From Branchipolynoe longqiensis (taxonomy: Eukaryota > Annelida > Polychaeta > Phyllodocida > Polynoidae): a DNA stretch of 64,000 nucleotides. Below the pieces are notes generated by a model that saw nothing but the letters and a program-made list of their open reading frames with translations, searched no databases and was not told where the DNA came from. Position 1 is the first letter of the stretch. Each line of letters opens with the position of its first letter. Below are positions 10,598 to 21,440 of the stretch, piece by piece. The position numbers were made by a program, and so were the translations under genes. The stretch lies in the NCBI GenBank assembly GCA_030323885.1, contig CM059187.1, positions 121,859,593 to 121,923,592 of the forward strand, given 5' to 3'.

Positions 10598-10603
10598 AAT
10601 AAA
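10598..10603 (+). terminator. AATAAA polyadenylation signal after recombinase fragment
   Basis: An AATAAA hexamer lies 61 nt after the stop of the tyrosine-recombinase stretch, where a 3' end would be expected. It is a simple motif with no other support. Confidence 0.4.
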
Positions 10604-10824
10604 CCAACCCCCCTTTCTCCCACCTCAGTCTCACCTCTGTCCAAATCCACTATTGGTCAAACTAAGCTCTGTGATACGTTCATTGAGGAGTTCTATTGCT
10701 ATGAACTGTTTCTTTGCAACAATTCTGCATTATTAGTGATCTGTGAGGCTAAATATGTTTCAGCATATCCAACTGTATGGTATTCCATAACCTATGTCAC
10801 GCTAACACTAGTAACAGCTGAATA

Positions 10825-11010
10825 CAGTAAAACTTCTCTAAATGGACATCCATGGGACCGACTTTAAATAGTCCATTTAGCGAGGTGGTCGGTTCAGGGA
10901 GTTTTTTTTAATTGTGACAATGGTATTGTATGGGTAATCGTTTGGGACCCAAATAAAGCGATTGATCTAGGAGAGGGGTCGATCTGTGGATGTGCTCAGT
11001 TAACTTAGAG
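10825..11010. mobile_element. MITE-F copy 3 (pogo/Tigger-like)
   Basis: Left end TACAGTAAAACTTCTCTAA, interior GTCCATTTAGCGAGGTGGTC. The right end is worn (AACTTAGAGAGGTAGTAG). Confidence 0.78.
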
Positions 11011-11921
11011 AGGTAGTAGTCCTAATACAATAGTTGTCGCATCTTGACCACAGAAGCCCTCAACCACGATTGGACCCTAAATCATTTCCAGCGAATATAT
11101 AGTTACAACATATTCATACTATTAATGGTCCTATTCGATCAGGATAATTGTGAATAAGTAAAGCTGGGTTAGTCATGTTGCTGCCACTTTAAAGCAACTG
11201 TGTCCTATCACAAATTCACATGGCTATCTCTGAGGTTGTCACGCTATATGTTCTTCCCACGACCTCCCACAACCCCGTTCGTTGAATAAGCGACAAGACA
11301 GCAGTAAAAAAATAAATACCACCAACAACAGTAACAACAACACCAACAACAATAAAAATAGGTCACAAGCAGCATGAGATCACCCAATATGGTAACACAC
11401 TCGAGTTGAAGGAAAGGGAAAACTTTTTTCTTTAAAAAAAGAAGAAATACTAGTCAACAGGGAAATTTAATAAAACGACAAAAAATACACACACAGAATG
11501 GCTACATTTCATACACTCTAGACTGAATAAACTTGGTTATACAGCGTGTATTCATTTTTCATGTCAAACTAATGCCCACCATACATCTATAGACACCGAC
11601 ACCAAGGATATCGCGAACCTCGGCATTTAGCTTTTTGATGGCCCTAATAACCAGTACTAGTCGAATGACCACTTTAACAAGTACATTGGTTTCACAAAAT
11701 AGTCGCGAATCCCGCGAGTGAATGAAAATGTCCGTGGTGGTGATCGCTTGTGTCGGTGGGTGTTCAGGGAGCATTAGTCAGGTATTACCACACTGGCATC
11801 TTGGTATTATTCGGGTCGGGTGAGGGTTTTTTTTGTACTCCCACCAATCAACGAGATTGCAATTAATTGTCATCAACACGTAACTAGCCCAGATTATATA
11901 ACAACGCTGGGAAAGACAGGT
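11011..11921. other. Unassigned AT-rich region
   Basis: No gene or family recognised. A CAACAAC-rich simple stretch lies at 11325-11360. Confidence 0.5.
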
Positions 11922-11923
11922 GC

Positions 11924-12114
11924 TTGGTGGTTGGTTGGTTGTTGAAGTTTTACATTCTGGTAACATCTAAGGTCATATCCGGATGGGTACCGACTTGTGC
12001 CAGTGCACTTATGGTGACTTTATAGTGCTGCCCCACTGGGAGACCAGGCCGTCAGCACCACGACACATTATCCTGACACTGAGCCAGCCAGTCCTTGCCC
12101 TATTCTAATGCTGA
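11924..12114 (-). mobile_element. tSINE-1, truncated
   Basis: Inverse tail GGTTGGTTGGTTGTTGAAG through GCCCTATTCTAATGCTGAG, where it stops. The MITE-B duplication starts at the next base. Confidence 0.83.
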
Positions 12115-12121
12115 GTAAAAC

Positions 12122-12503
12122 CAAAGACCCTATAATACTAAGACGGCTCACTCCCTATCTCTCCAATGGTAATGTCAATTTTGCAGTGCCACCTTGTGGT
12201 GGGTTTGATCAGCCAGCTGCTGGTTGGTGTTTCACATGTAAACGCATACAATTATATTATACATGAGATAGGTAAGTATGAATACACATCAATATGAAAT
12301 TGCTATGAACAAACACCCATCATCATCAGCATCATCATCAGCATCACCATCATCGCACATCTTTCACATTCATATATACATTTATACATATAATATAGCA
12401 GCTGTTTAACCAAGAGAACAGCCAGCGCACCAAGTGGTGGGTTTGATCATTTTGATTACACAGTACAGGCTCAGTGAGCTGGCTTGGTATTATAGGGTCT
12501 TTG
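12122..12503. mobile_element. MITE-B copy 1, 7-bp TSD
   Basis: 382 bp. Inverted ends begin CAAAGACCCTATAATACTAA. Flanked by GTAAAAC at 12115-12121 and 12504-12510, a perfect 7-bp duplication. Internal CATCATCAGCATC microsatellite and GGTGGGTTTGATCA repeated near both ends. Non-coding. Confidence 0.9.
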
Positions 12504-12555
12504 GTAAAACGTTCAGTTATAACTACTATTCATGCCTGTGTGTTTGTGAGGGAGC

Positions 12556-12831
12556 GCAGGAGAAGGGGAGACGTTGAGGCGGGGGGGGGGGGGATGGGAA
12601 ATGGGAGGGATTGGGATGGGGGAAGGGCAGGAGATAAGGAGAGGGAGGGGAGCGTATGGGGAGGGGATAGGAAGGGATGGTTCATTTTTGTTTTACGTCC
12701 TAGCAACATCTAAGGGCATATCAGGCAGGGGGAGGGGTGGAGGGGGTAAGGGATAGAGACAGGGCAGGGATATGGGACAGGGGTTAGGGAGGGGAAGCAA
12801 GGAGAGATGGGGAAGGGAAGGCAAAGACCCT
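12556..12831. repeat. Purine-rich GGGGA repeat with SINE-tail fragment
   Basis: GGGAGGG and GGGGATGGGA units with strong strand asymmetry. A tSINE-1 tail fragment (inverse, 12682-12726) lies within it. Confidence 0.85.
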
Positions 12832-13204
12832 ATAATACTAAGACGGCTCACTCCCTATCTCTCCCATGGTAATGTAAATTTCGCAGTGCCACCTTGTGGT
12901 GGGTTTGATCAGCCCGGCTGCTGGTTGGTGTTTCACATGTAAACACATACAATTATATTATACATGAGATAGGTAAGTGTGAATACACATCAATATGAAA
13001 TTGCTATGAACAAATACACATCATCATCAGCATCATCATCATCATCGGCATCATCACACATCTTTCACATTCATATATACATTTATACATATAATATAGC
13101 AACTGTTTAAGCAAGAGAACAGCCAGCGCACAAAGTGGTGGGTTTGATCATTTTGATTACACAGTACAGGCTGAGTGAGCCGTCTTAGTATTATAGGGTC
13201 TTTG
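12832..13204. mobile_element. MITE-B copy 2, 7-bp TSD
   Basis: 373 bp, same ends as copy 1. Flanked by GGGAAGG at 12825-12831 and 13205-13211. It inserted into the purine-rich tract, which continues on both sides. Confidence 0.92.
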
Positions 13205-13450
13205 GGGAAGGGGAGTTAGGGGAGGGGAGAGGAAATGGGATGGGGGGATTTACGGTTTGGGGACAAGGTGATGGAGGGGAAAGGAGGGGAGATGGTGGAC
13301 GGGCGGGGGGAGGGGGGATTAGGAGGTAGCTGGGTGAGGGGGGAGTGGAGTGGGCGGTATGGGAAGGGCGGTGGGGGGGGGGGGAGGATGAGGGAAATGC
13401 GGGAAGGGGAAGCGGAAGAGGGAAGGGCGCGGAGGGGGGGGGGAGTGAGG
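13205..13450. repeat. Purine-rich GGGGA repeat, right part
   Basis: Continuation of the tract interrupted by MITE-B. The Pro/Ser-rich and Gly/Glu-rich frames are composition artefacts. Confidence 0.85.
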
Positions 13451-13577
13451 GAGCATCGTGTATTGCACAACATGTGGCAGGCCTCAGGGCGCCTTTTGTG
13501 GCAAGTATGGTCATCATTATCAGAGCACAACAGCTGCGCTTTACTTTAAAATTGACAGGCCAAATTAGCACTTTGCC

Positions 13578-13918
13578 TTAAAGGTGCATAGTCTGATGGT
13601 TTCCAGTTTCTGTAATTTTTCTGAGATAAATATATTAAATTGATTAATATAATCTACATTATAATAGTTTGAAGTAAACTTTCATTTTAGATGGCTAACT
13701 GTTGAGATATTTGAAGTACAAACATGTCAAATTAGTTTTGGCAAGCATGCCAAAGTTCTGACACCATAGCCTTATGCAGTAAGATGTTCTATTAAATTAA
13801 CTCAGTGTTCCCTTGTATAAATAAATGCATCAATATCTAAGTTAGATATGTAGAATCAAATCTGGATAATCGCTTTGGTTTTGAAAATGTGATGCTTCAG
13901 CGGACTATGCAGCTTTAA
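13578..13918. mobile_element. MITE-A copy 1, TTAA ends
   Basis: Inverted ends start TTAAAGGTGCATAG and finish CTATGCAGCTTTAA. Interior has ATGGCTAACTGTTGAGATAT and TCTAAGTTAGATATGTAG, shared with seven other copies in the window. Confidence 0.88.
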
Positions 13919-14056
13919 GTGTCCATGTGTGTCCACATTATTATAACGGTAACACAATCATAAATATACGCAGGAACATGCTATATATAATCCGAGATGG
14001 AGGGTGGAATGATTTGAACAGGGTCGAAGCAGAAAGCTAGACCACTTGTCTGAATA

Positions 14057-14133
14057 CAGCAAAACCTCTCTAAATCGACCAACCATGGGACCGACATTAA
14101 ATGGTCCATTTAGGGACGTTGTCGGCTTACAGT
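14057..14133. mobile_element. MITE-F copy 4, left half only
   Basis: TACAGCAAAACCTCTCTAA then GGTCCATTTAGGGACGTTGT. The right half is missing. Confidence 0.75.
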
Positions 14134-14140
14134 GGGAGCG

Positions 14141-14470
14141 GGCGCGGTGGCCGAATCGGTAGAGCACAGGCCTCGCATGCGGAAGATCGGGAGTTCGCGA
14201 GTTCGGTTCCCAGTTGAGTCAAACCAATGACTTAAAAATTTATACTTGTCGCTTCCTAGCCTGGTGCTCGGCATCATTAGGATAGGGCAAGGACTGGTTA
14301 GCTCGGTGTCAGGATAATGTGACTGAGTGGGATATCGGGTCATGGTGCCGACGACCTGATTTCCCAGTCGGGCAGCACTATAAAATCGCCATGAGTGCGT
14401 ACTGTCACAAGTTGGTACCCATCCGTATATGACCTTAGATGTTTCTAGGACGTAAAACAACAAACAAACA
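14141..14470 (+). mobile_element. tSINE-1, full length
   Basis: Head GCGGTGGCCGAATCGGTAGA (box A-like) and GAGTTCGGTTCCC (box B-like), standard body, tail ACGTAAAACAACAAACAAAC. It mixes the CGGTAGAGC head with the ACAACAAAC tail. Confidence 0.92.
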
Positions 14471-14481
14471 AAAAGCTTAGG

Positions 14482-14612
14482 GTGTTTTTCTTTCACATCC
14501 TAGCAACATCTCAGTTAGGAGAGTGTTGGACTGAAGATCTAAAGGTCATTGTTGTTGTTTTACGTCCTAGCAACATATCAGTCAGGAGAGTGTTGGACTG
14601 AAGATCTAAAGG
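14482..14612 (-). repeat. Tandem pair carrying SINE tail ends
   Basis: Two direct copies of a unit of about 65 bp. Each has CATCCTAGCAACATCTC or a close variant, followed by GAGAGTGTTGGACTGAAGAT. A local duplication of a truncated tSINE-1 insertion. Confidence 0.7.
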
Positions 14613-14867
14613 TCCATAGTTGGAACCCTGTTTGAACGGATTTGTTCCTCCCCCCCCGCCTTGTTTTCGAACCTTTATTTTTAAATTTACAACTACACCA
14701 TATTATTGCCTGGCACAGTACTATAAGGCAGGAAGCAACAAGAAAATGGACAAGCCACAACACTAGGCGTAATCACGTTATGAATTTTACTGAAATCAAA
14801 ACTGGGCCCTTACATGGTAGTATCTGATTGGCTATCATGTACTTTAGCAGTCGCTAAATAGAAAGTA

Positions 14868-15195
14868 TGCTTTATTTAAAAGCACCTCTAAAGTGCATTG
14901 ATTTTTATTGTCGGCTATTGGCCATAAAACATATGGTTATTCTGACATAATTCTTTGGAGGAAACCCACTACTGCCACATAGGCTACCCTTTCTGATAAG
15001 CAGCAAGGGGTCTTTTATATGCACTTTCCTACAGACAGGACAGCACATACCACAGCCTTTGATGAACCAGTTGTGGACCACTTATTGGAACGGAAAATAG
15101 CTCAAACTGCAAAATGTGTCCACTGAGCAGGATCGACAGGATGATCCACACCTTCACAGGTGGACACTCTACCGCCTGAGCTACGTCCTGCTCCC
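14868..15195 (-). mobile_element. tSINE-2 (mollusc-type tRNA SINE), copy 1
   Basis: Read from the right end: GGGAGCAGGACGTAGCTCAG with box A TAGCTCAGGCGG, a perfect tRNA A box. The body has AGGGGTCTTTTATATGCAC in inverse and the 3' part CATCGGCTATTGG-like inverse. From memory this matches a SINE abundant in molluscs and some other invertebrates. Confidence 0.82.
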
Positions 15196-15200
15196 TTCAA

Positions 15201-15314
15201 GTTGGGTGACGGTTTGAGTCCCGCCCACCAATTGACTGATTGAACTTACCAACATTGTGAACTGAACGAACCATTGTAGATTTCAATGTAATGATCCTTC
15301 TCTGCTCCTGAATA
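15201..15314 (+). repeat. Direct repeat with tRNA T-arm-like start and AATAAA end, copy 1
   Basis: Runs from GGTTTGAGTCCCGCCCACCA (T-arm plus CCA-like) to CTTCTCTGCTCCTGAATAAA. A second copy is at 15682-15793. Unique sequence of about 370 bp lies between. It could be a pair of short LTRs or two SINE-like 3' ends. Confidence 0.6.
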
Positions 15315-15681
15315 AAGATTAACCACTATAATCTCTCTGCCTCTGCCTTAGTAAATTGTGCATGTTATTCGTAACATGGGTAATTTACGGGGCGGAGATC
15401 ACGTGAAGGAAAAGACACTGGTGGCACCACCTACCCTTAACTAATGAACCAACCATGGTCGCCGCCGATCCGTGCATCACCTGGAGGATCACGGCCAAAC
15501 TAACCCACCAGCCACCTCCAGGGCTGCCCACCCAAACTGACTTTTGAAATTCCCGCCAAACAGTCATGTGACCAACCTCCTCCAGGTTCAAACCATCACA
15601 CCCGATCCAGCCGCCACCAATGGAACACCTACCCAAACTTCCCCCACCCACCCACACCCCTGATAAAACAGGCCACAGGGA

Positions 15682-15793
15682 GGGTTGAGGGTTCGAGTCC
15701 CCCCCACCAATTGACCGGTTGAACTTACCGACATTGTGAACTGAACTAACCATTGTAGATTTTAACGTAATGATCCTTCTCTGCTCCTGAATA
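15682..15793 (+). repeat. Direct repeat with tRNA T-arm-like start, copy 2
   Basis: GGGTTCGAGTCCCCCCCACCA-type start (one of its bases more than a clean T-arm), GAACTTACCGACATTGTGAA, ending CTGCTCCTGAATAAA. Nearly identical to copy 1. Confidence 0.6.
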
Positions 15794-15945
15794 AATAGAA
15801 TAGTAACGACCCTGTGATAACTATGTGCCATGATGGTGGTAACTAGGGACCAATCAGACCTGGTAGTGAGAGGCCAGTCAGCATTCAACAGACTTTGGAA
15901 GCATTTGTTACTGCCTATAAATAGTCCCAAATGTAGACAGAAATA

Positions 15946-16156
15946 AAATGGTGTCTTATTTAACGACGCCTCTAGAGCACATTATTTGTTATCATCGGCT
16001 ATTGGACGTCAAACATATGGTCATTAATCTGACATATTTCTTTGGAGGAAACCCGTTGCTGCCCAAACTGCAAATGGGTCCACTGAGCAGGAGCGATCAG
16101 ATGACCCACACCTTCACAGGTGGACACTCTACCGCCTGAGCTACGTCCCGCTCCCG
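15946..16156 (-). mobile_element. tSINE-2, copy 2, internal deletion
   Basis: Box A end at right (inverse CCGCCTGAGCTACGTCCC), 3' end at left (TTATTTAACGACGCCTCTAG). About 110 bp of the centre is missing compared with copy 1. Confidence 0.82.
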
Positions 16157-16187
16157 AATGTTGACAGTTGACAGGCATCTATTTATT

Positions 16188-16512
16188 TCATGAGGTGGTA
16201 ACCAAATCGGTAGAGCGCAGGCTTCCTGTGCAGAAGGTCGCCGGCCGAGTCAAACCAATGAATTACAAAATCGATACATGTTGCTGCCTAGCCTAGCACT
16301 TGGCATTACTAGGATAGGGCAAGGACCAGTTGGCTCGGTACAGTGTATCAGGATAATGTGACTGAGTGGGAAATCAGCTAATGGTACTGGCAGCCTGGTC
16401 TCCCAGTGGGGCAGCATTATAAAGTCGCCATGAGTGTGCACTGTCACAAACCAGTACCCATCCTGATGTGACCATAGCTAGTGCTAGGATGTACAACCCC
16501 AACAAACAATAA
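16188..16512 (+). mobile_element. tSINE-1, full length, worn head
   Basis: Head GAGGTGGTAACCAAATCGGT, body GGTCTCCCAGTGGGGCAGCA, tail GTACAACCCCAACAAAC. Confidence 0.87.
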
Positions 16513-16706
16513 ACTCACAGAGCGGTATAGGTTCGTCGTTGCAGGGGTGATTCGGGCCACCCCACTTTTATAATTAAACTATAAGCACAATCGGGGTGCC
16601 ACTGACCTTTGACCTGTGGCAGCCCGCCCCACTTTTAACACTGTGACTACCCCACGCTTGACGCTGTTGCTATGCTGCTTGCTATGCATCCGAGTTCGCG
16701 AAATAT

Positions 16707-17010
16707 GTGTGTTGTTGTTTTACGTCCTAGCAACATCTAAGATAATATTGGGACAGGTACCGACTTGTGAGAATGCTCACTCGTAGCTTTATAGTGCTTT
16801 ATAGTGCTGCCCCACTGGGAGACCAGGCCACCAGCACCATGACCTGGTATCCGACTCAGTCACATTATCTTGACACTGAGCCAACCTTGCCCTATGCTAA
16901 TACTGCCGAGTGCCTTGCTAGGAAGTGACAAGTATAAATTTTTAAGTCATTGCTTTGACTCGACCAGGGTTCGAACCCATGAACTCATGGGTTCGGATCC
17001 CCCCGATCTC
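16707..17010 (-). mobile_element. tSINE-1
   Basis: Inverse: TTGTTGTTTTACGTCCTAGC to GGTTCGAACCCATGAACTC (box B). A duplicated CTTTATAGTGCTTTATAGTG lies inside. Confidence 0.87.
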
Positions 17011-17060
17011 CCAAAACATGAGACGGACTCTCAACTCAATCGGCGTCCAACTCTCAACTC

Positions 17061-17118
17061 AATCGGCGTGTTTGACGTCCAAAGCCGATGATAACAAATA
17101 ATGTGCTCTAGAGCCGTC
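17061..17118 (+). mobile_element. tSINE-2 3'-end fragment
   Basis: GTTTGACGTCCAAAGCCGAT through ATGTGCTCTAGAGCCGTC, the inverse of the tSINE-2 tail at 15950-16015. Confidence 0.7.
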
Positions 17119-17700
17119 TGGTCTCGCGAAATACACACCATGTGTGTGAAACGCATGCTGCTGATCTGAAACCTAAATCCGCTTAGCAGGCCGACCAGGG
17201 GGCCTAGGACTACACATACCGGACACTGGTGCAACACAGTTACAATGTGGCCCAGTGGAGTGTGGATGTGCAGACATATAGGTCTACACAATATCGCCTG
17301 CTTTTCTACTGATTGTTACACAAAATTAGTACTTGATCATTAATTTCCTAATTGAGTATCATCATTTGGGAATTATTTCCATAATGTTTTTGCTATTTTT
17401 CTCGTATCATTAGAAAAGCAGTCATATATATATTATGCGTGAATATACTATCGCTTTACTCCATTCGTGTTTTAGTTTTTATTTGCACACAAAGTTGAAT
17501 CCAAAGTCGACAGTTAGCGCGCTATTATTGTCGGGCGAAATGCACATTTGTCTAAATATTATATCTAATTATGCCACATCTAATTCCAGATTCCACTAAA
17601 CTTTATTTGATTTCAGCGTGTGTATAATTGACGAGAAATCTGGGGCACTATTTTGTATAGAGTATACAAGATTGTTCTACGCCGATCTGACTGACCGACC
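17119..17700. other. Unassigned region
   Basis: No gene or repeat family recognised. Confidence 0.45.
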
Positions 17701-17701
17701 A

Positions 17702-17817
17702 AATACATCTGACCTTTGTAGGGTCGTGGGTTCGAACCCTGGTCGAGTCAAACCAATGACTTAAAAATTGATACTTGTTGCTTCCTAGCCTGGTGCTGGG
17801 CATTATTAGGATAGGGC
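17702..17817 (+). mobile_element. tSINE-1 left part, split by MITE-D
   Basis: GGGTTCGAACCCTGGTCGAG head end through TTAGGATAGGGC. The SINE resumes at 18236 with GGATAGGGCAAGGACTGG. Confidence 0.88.
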
Positions 17818-18235
17818 TAGATAAAAGATTCACCCGGTACTTGTAGTACACGGGTGAAGATCAGCCTTATATAAAAACAGTCGAAAAATTGGGCTAATGA
17901 AATGAGTCTTTATGAGAGCCTAATTTCTCAATCTAAGAAGCAACATTTATTCTTTGTATATGTTTTCATGTTTACCCGCTACTTTTGAATTGGAAAATAT
18001 AATAAAACATACACTTTAAAGCAATTTAAAAGTGAAATTGATGGCATTCTCTGGCCGCCATCTTGCCTTTTTGCATTCTCGCCCATTTCACCAACTCTGT
18101 GCCTATATGAGTAGCCATTTGATACTGGAGCCACAGTTTCTAGTTCATGTTCCATACTAAACCTATTTTCGCCCGTATTTACACTATGTTGTCCTTCACC
18201 CATGTACTACAAGTACCAGGTGAATCGTTTATCTA
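17818..18235. mobile_element. MITE-D copy 1, 9-bp TSD
   Basis: 418 bp with inverted ends TAGATAAAAGATTCACC extending through GGTACTTGTAGTAC. Exact 9-bp duplication GGATAGGGC at 17809-17817 and 18236-18244. Interior shared with 56201-56610 (GCCGCCATCTTGCC, GCCATTTGATACTGGAGCCA). Confidence 0.93.
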
Positions 18236-18435
18236 GGATAGGGCAAGGACTGGTTGGCTCAGTGCCAGGATAATGTGACTGAGTGGGATGTCAGGTCATG
18301 GTGCTGGTGACCTGGTCTTCCAGTGGGGCAGCACTATAAAGTCGCCATGAGTGCGCACTGTCACAAGTCGCTACCCATCCTGATATGACCTTAGATGTTG
18401 CTAGGATGTAAAACAACAACAAACAAACAAACTGA
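18236..18435 (+). mobile_element. tSINE-1 right part
   Basis: Continuation to the tail ATGTAAAACAACAACAAAC. Confidence 0.9.
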
Positions 18436-18454
18436 CCTATGTACCTAGTCATGG

Positions 18455-18776
18455 TACCGAGCACGGTGGCCGAATCTGTTGAGCATGGGCCTTCCTGTGT
18501 GGGAGATCGGGAGTTTGGTTCCCATTCGAGTCAAAGCGATGACTTATAAAATAGATACTTGTTGTTTCCTAGCCAGGCACTCGACATTAATAGAATAGGG
18601 CAAGGACTGGTTAGCTCAGTGTCAGGATAATGTGATTGAGTGGGATATCGGGTCATGGGTATGGTGGTCTGGTCTCCCAGTGGGGGCAGCACTATAAAGT
18701 CGCCATGAGTGTGCACCGACACAAGTTGGTACCCGTCCTGATATGACCTTAGATGTTTCCAGGATGTCACTCACAA
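18455..18776 (+). mobile_element. tSINE-1, full length
   Basis: Head GAGCACGGTGGCCGAATCTG and GGAGTTTGGTTCCC, full body, short tail ending ATGTCACTCACAACC. Confidence 0.9.
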
Positions 18777-18811
18777 CCAACCAATATGACCGACCGACTG
18801 ACCAAATACAT

Positions 18812-19580
18812 CAGGGGCCATATGCAGGTGTCAGTGTTAGCGGCGTTTCGTGTTAGAGCCTATTACCATTTACCTATCACCGACGTCGGGAACTGTGTCA
18901 AGTCGTATGCAGGAGCGCGTAACACGTACATTGTAGCTAAACGTGAATTTATTAATAGATTTGAGAAATCCCTCTGCGTTTGTAGCCATATATTAGGCTC
19001 AAATCTATTGAATGCGATCATATTTAACAGAATTACATACGCAATAAGTGAAATTTGATCAATTTAACCCTAAAGTCGAAGCGTTATTAAGGCTACCGCT
19101 GCATTGGCGGCGATATTAATAGTTATATTTTCGAATCGACGAGCGTAAAGTAAACAAATCGCTAATACATTGCCGCCAATGCGTAGACGTCGGCCAGTAT
19201 GGATGTCGACGTCGATGCGGCGGTCGCGACGGCGACGATTTGTTTACTTTACGTTCGTCGATTCGAAAATATAACTTTTAATATCTCCGCCGTTACGGCG
19301 TCAGCGTTAATATTGCTTCGAATTTAGGGTTAATTTAATCAAATTTCACTTACTGCGTATCTAATTCTGTTAAATATGATAGCATTTAATAGATTTGGCC
19401 AAAACATTACGCTAACACAGCCCGTAAACGTCATATGAAATGGGGTTAGTGTTGCGGGCCTTAAACGCGCGGTGTTAGGCCCATCACTGACTCGTGCATA
19501 CCGACTTTTCGGCGCAAAACCAGAAATCCCCTCTAAACGCATTTTGGCTCGATAACACCGCTTCCTGCATATGGCCCCTG
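18812..19580. mobile_element. MITE-E: long palindromic element, copy 2
   Basis: 769 bp, ends CAGGGGCCATATGCAGG and TCCTGCATATGGCCCCTG. It is inverted relative to the copy at 90-852: its left subterminal block matches that copy's right block and vice versa. The centre is the same large hairpin (CCGCTGCATTGGCGGCGATA). Confidence 0.88.
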
Positions 19581-19860
19581 GCCTATGTACTTACTCGTGG
19601 TCGCCATGCATCGTATCGGACAGACTGTCAGTGCAAACTAGTCTATTGACCCAGTCACGCCGGTGATACCATCTGTGACATAATTCCCAGAATAAATAAA
19701 CCAAGTCTGGATCCCAATAAGCTGTGTTCTCAGAGCCAGCCGATAGTACACTCAGACTCGTGTAGTCAGAGACTATAAACCGCAACCATGTTGCTGCTGC
19801 TCACAGGCGGTCGTCCATAGCCAACACATGAGGACCTATTCCTACCAATGCTATATAAAA

Positions 19861-20102
19861 GTTGATTAATCCGATGGTTTAGAGTTTCTGTCATTTTCTG
19901 TGATAAATATATTAAGTATCTACCTTACAATTACATTAGCTTGAACTTAAAGTAACTTGGATTTGAAATGGCTAACTTTTGAGATATTTGAAGTGCAAAT
20001 ATCCAATATTAGTTTTGGCAAGATTTTAAAACTCAGAATCAAATTTAGTTAATTGTTTTGGTTTTAAAAATTTGATGTTTTCATCGGACTATGCAGCTTT
20101 AA
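19861..20102. mobile_element. MITE-A copy 2, internally deleted
   Basis: The right end CATCGGACTATGCAGCTTTA is clear and the left end is worn (TTGATTAATCCGATGG). About 100 bp shorter than the other copies. Confidence 0.8.
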
Positions 20103-20106
20103 ATTT

Positions 20107-20286
20107 AGCATCCTGGCAGCATCTAAGGTCATATCAGGACGGGTACTGACTTGTGACACTGACAGTGCCCACTCAAGGTGACTTTATAGTGTTGCCCCAC
20201 CAGGAGACCAGGCCACCGCCACCATGATCTGATTTCCCACTCAGTCACATTATCCTGATACTAAGCTAACAAGTCCTTACCTAGTC
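20107..20286 (-). mobile_element. tSINE-1, head lost
   Basis: Inverse: CATCCTGGCAGCATCTAAGG to CTAACAAGTCCTTACC. It abuts MITE-A copy 2. Confidence 0.82.
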
Positions 20287-20680
20287 TCTAATCGGGGTAT
20301 CTACTACTTTTACTAGTAGAATATCTAATTCTACCAGATCGCCGTCTCTACCCTAAGATTTGAGATATATATCCAGGTACCGAGTCCGTCCCTCCTTGAT
20401 AATTCCCTGGCGCACGTGACGGCGTCGTGATAGAAGAGGGAACTATAGCCCGTTATGTCTGTATTTATAAAAATTCCAGGGCTTGAATGACAGTGGCAGA
20501 GCCCGTAGTACAGATGGAGGCCGTAGGTGGCGCCACCAGTAGCAGCAAATAGATATAGGAGGTGAATACATCGAGGACAATGGTTGGTAGGTAATGAATA
20601 GAAGAAGAAGAATAAAACTAATAATAATAATAATTCCCTTCCGCACCTTTATACTCGCATAATGCTTATACATCACATAT
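20287..20680. other. Unassigned region with one CTCF-like motif
   Basis: No gene recognised. It contains GTAGGTGGCGCCACC at about 20526. Confidence 0.4.
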
Positions 20681-21282
20681 ACATATATATGTATACATAT
20701 ATATTAGACAAGTATGTGTATTGATGATATGTGTACGGTTATATGGCTGGATAAGAACTGAGAGTGGTTCTATGCCGATTTATACTCCTATAATGCATTA
20801 TATAAACATATGTGTATATATATATATATATGAATATGATCAAATATGCAATGAAGGTAGCCCGGAAGTATCTACATGTTTTATGTATCCCGGCGACACG
20901 CCAACGTTTCCAGCTGTTGGCATGAATGCTTCCTGTAGTGTTCAGTATGGGCGTGTACTGATCAATGTTAATCGGCATCGATCTCCCCAAACACCCCCAG
21001 TGGTGCAGTGTTGGTGTTGTTACTGAGAGCTCCCCCGGCGCACACCGCCTGACTGCCGGTGTAGTAAGTTCAAAACACTACCCCACAAAAACACTACGGT
21101 AGTGTTTTCAACCTAGGTTCAAAACACTACCGTAGTGTTTTCAACCTGGTTGACGGTAAGTTCAAAACACTACTGTGGCCACGCTCAAAACACTATCCTT
21201 AAGTTCAAAACACTACCTTTAAGTTCAAAACACTACTCTATTTTCTTAGGGTGGAGCAGTATGTAGTAATGTTGGTCAGTAG

Positions 21283-21440
21283 GGTTGCTGGATGTTGTTT
21301 CATGTCCTAGCATCATCTAAGGTCATATCAGGACGGGTATCGACTTGTGACAGTGCACACTCATGCAACTGAAAGACCAGGCCACTGGCCCGATATCCCA
21401 CTCAGTCACATTATCCTGACACTGAGCCAATCAGTCCTTC
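21283..21440 (-). mobile_element. tSINE-1 fragment in MITE-J
   Basis: Inverse: GTTTCATGTCCTAGCATC to GAGCCAATCAGTCCTTC, with an internal deletion. Confidence 0.8.

Noticed and set aside
13191..13581. Pro/Ser-rich minus frame and Gly-rich plus frames
   Set aside because: Both come from the purine-rich GGGGA tract flanking a MITE, with no domain or start context.
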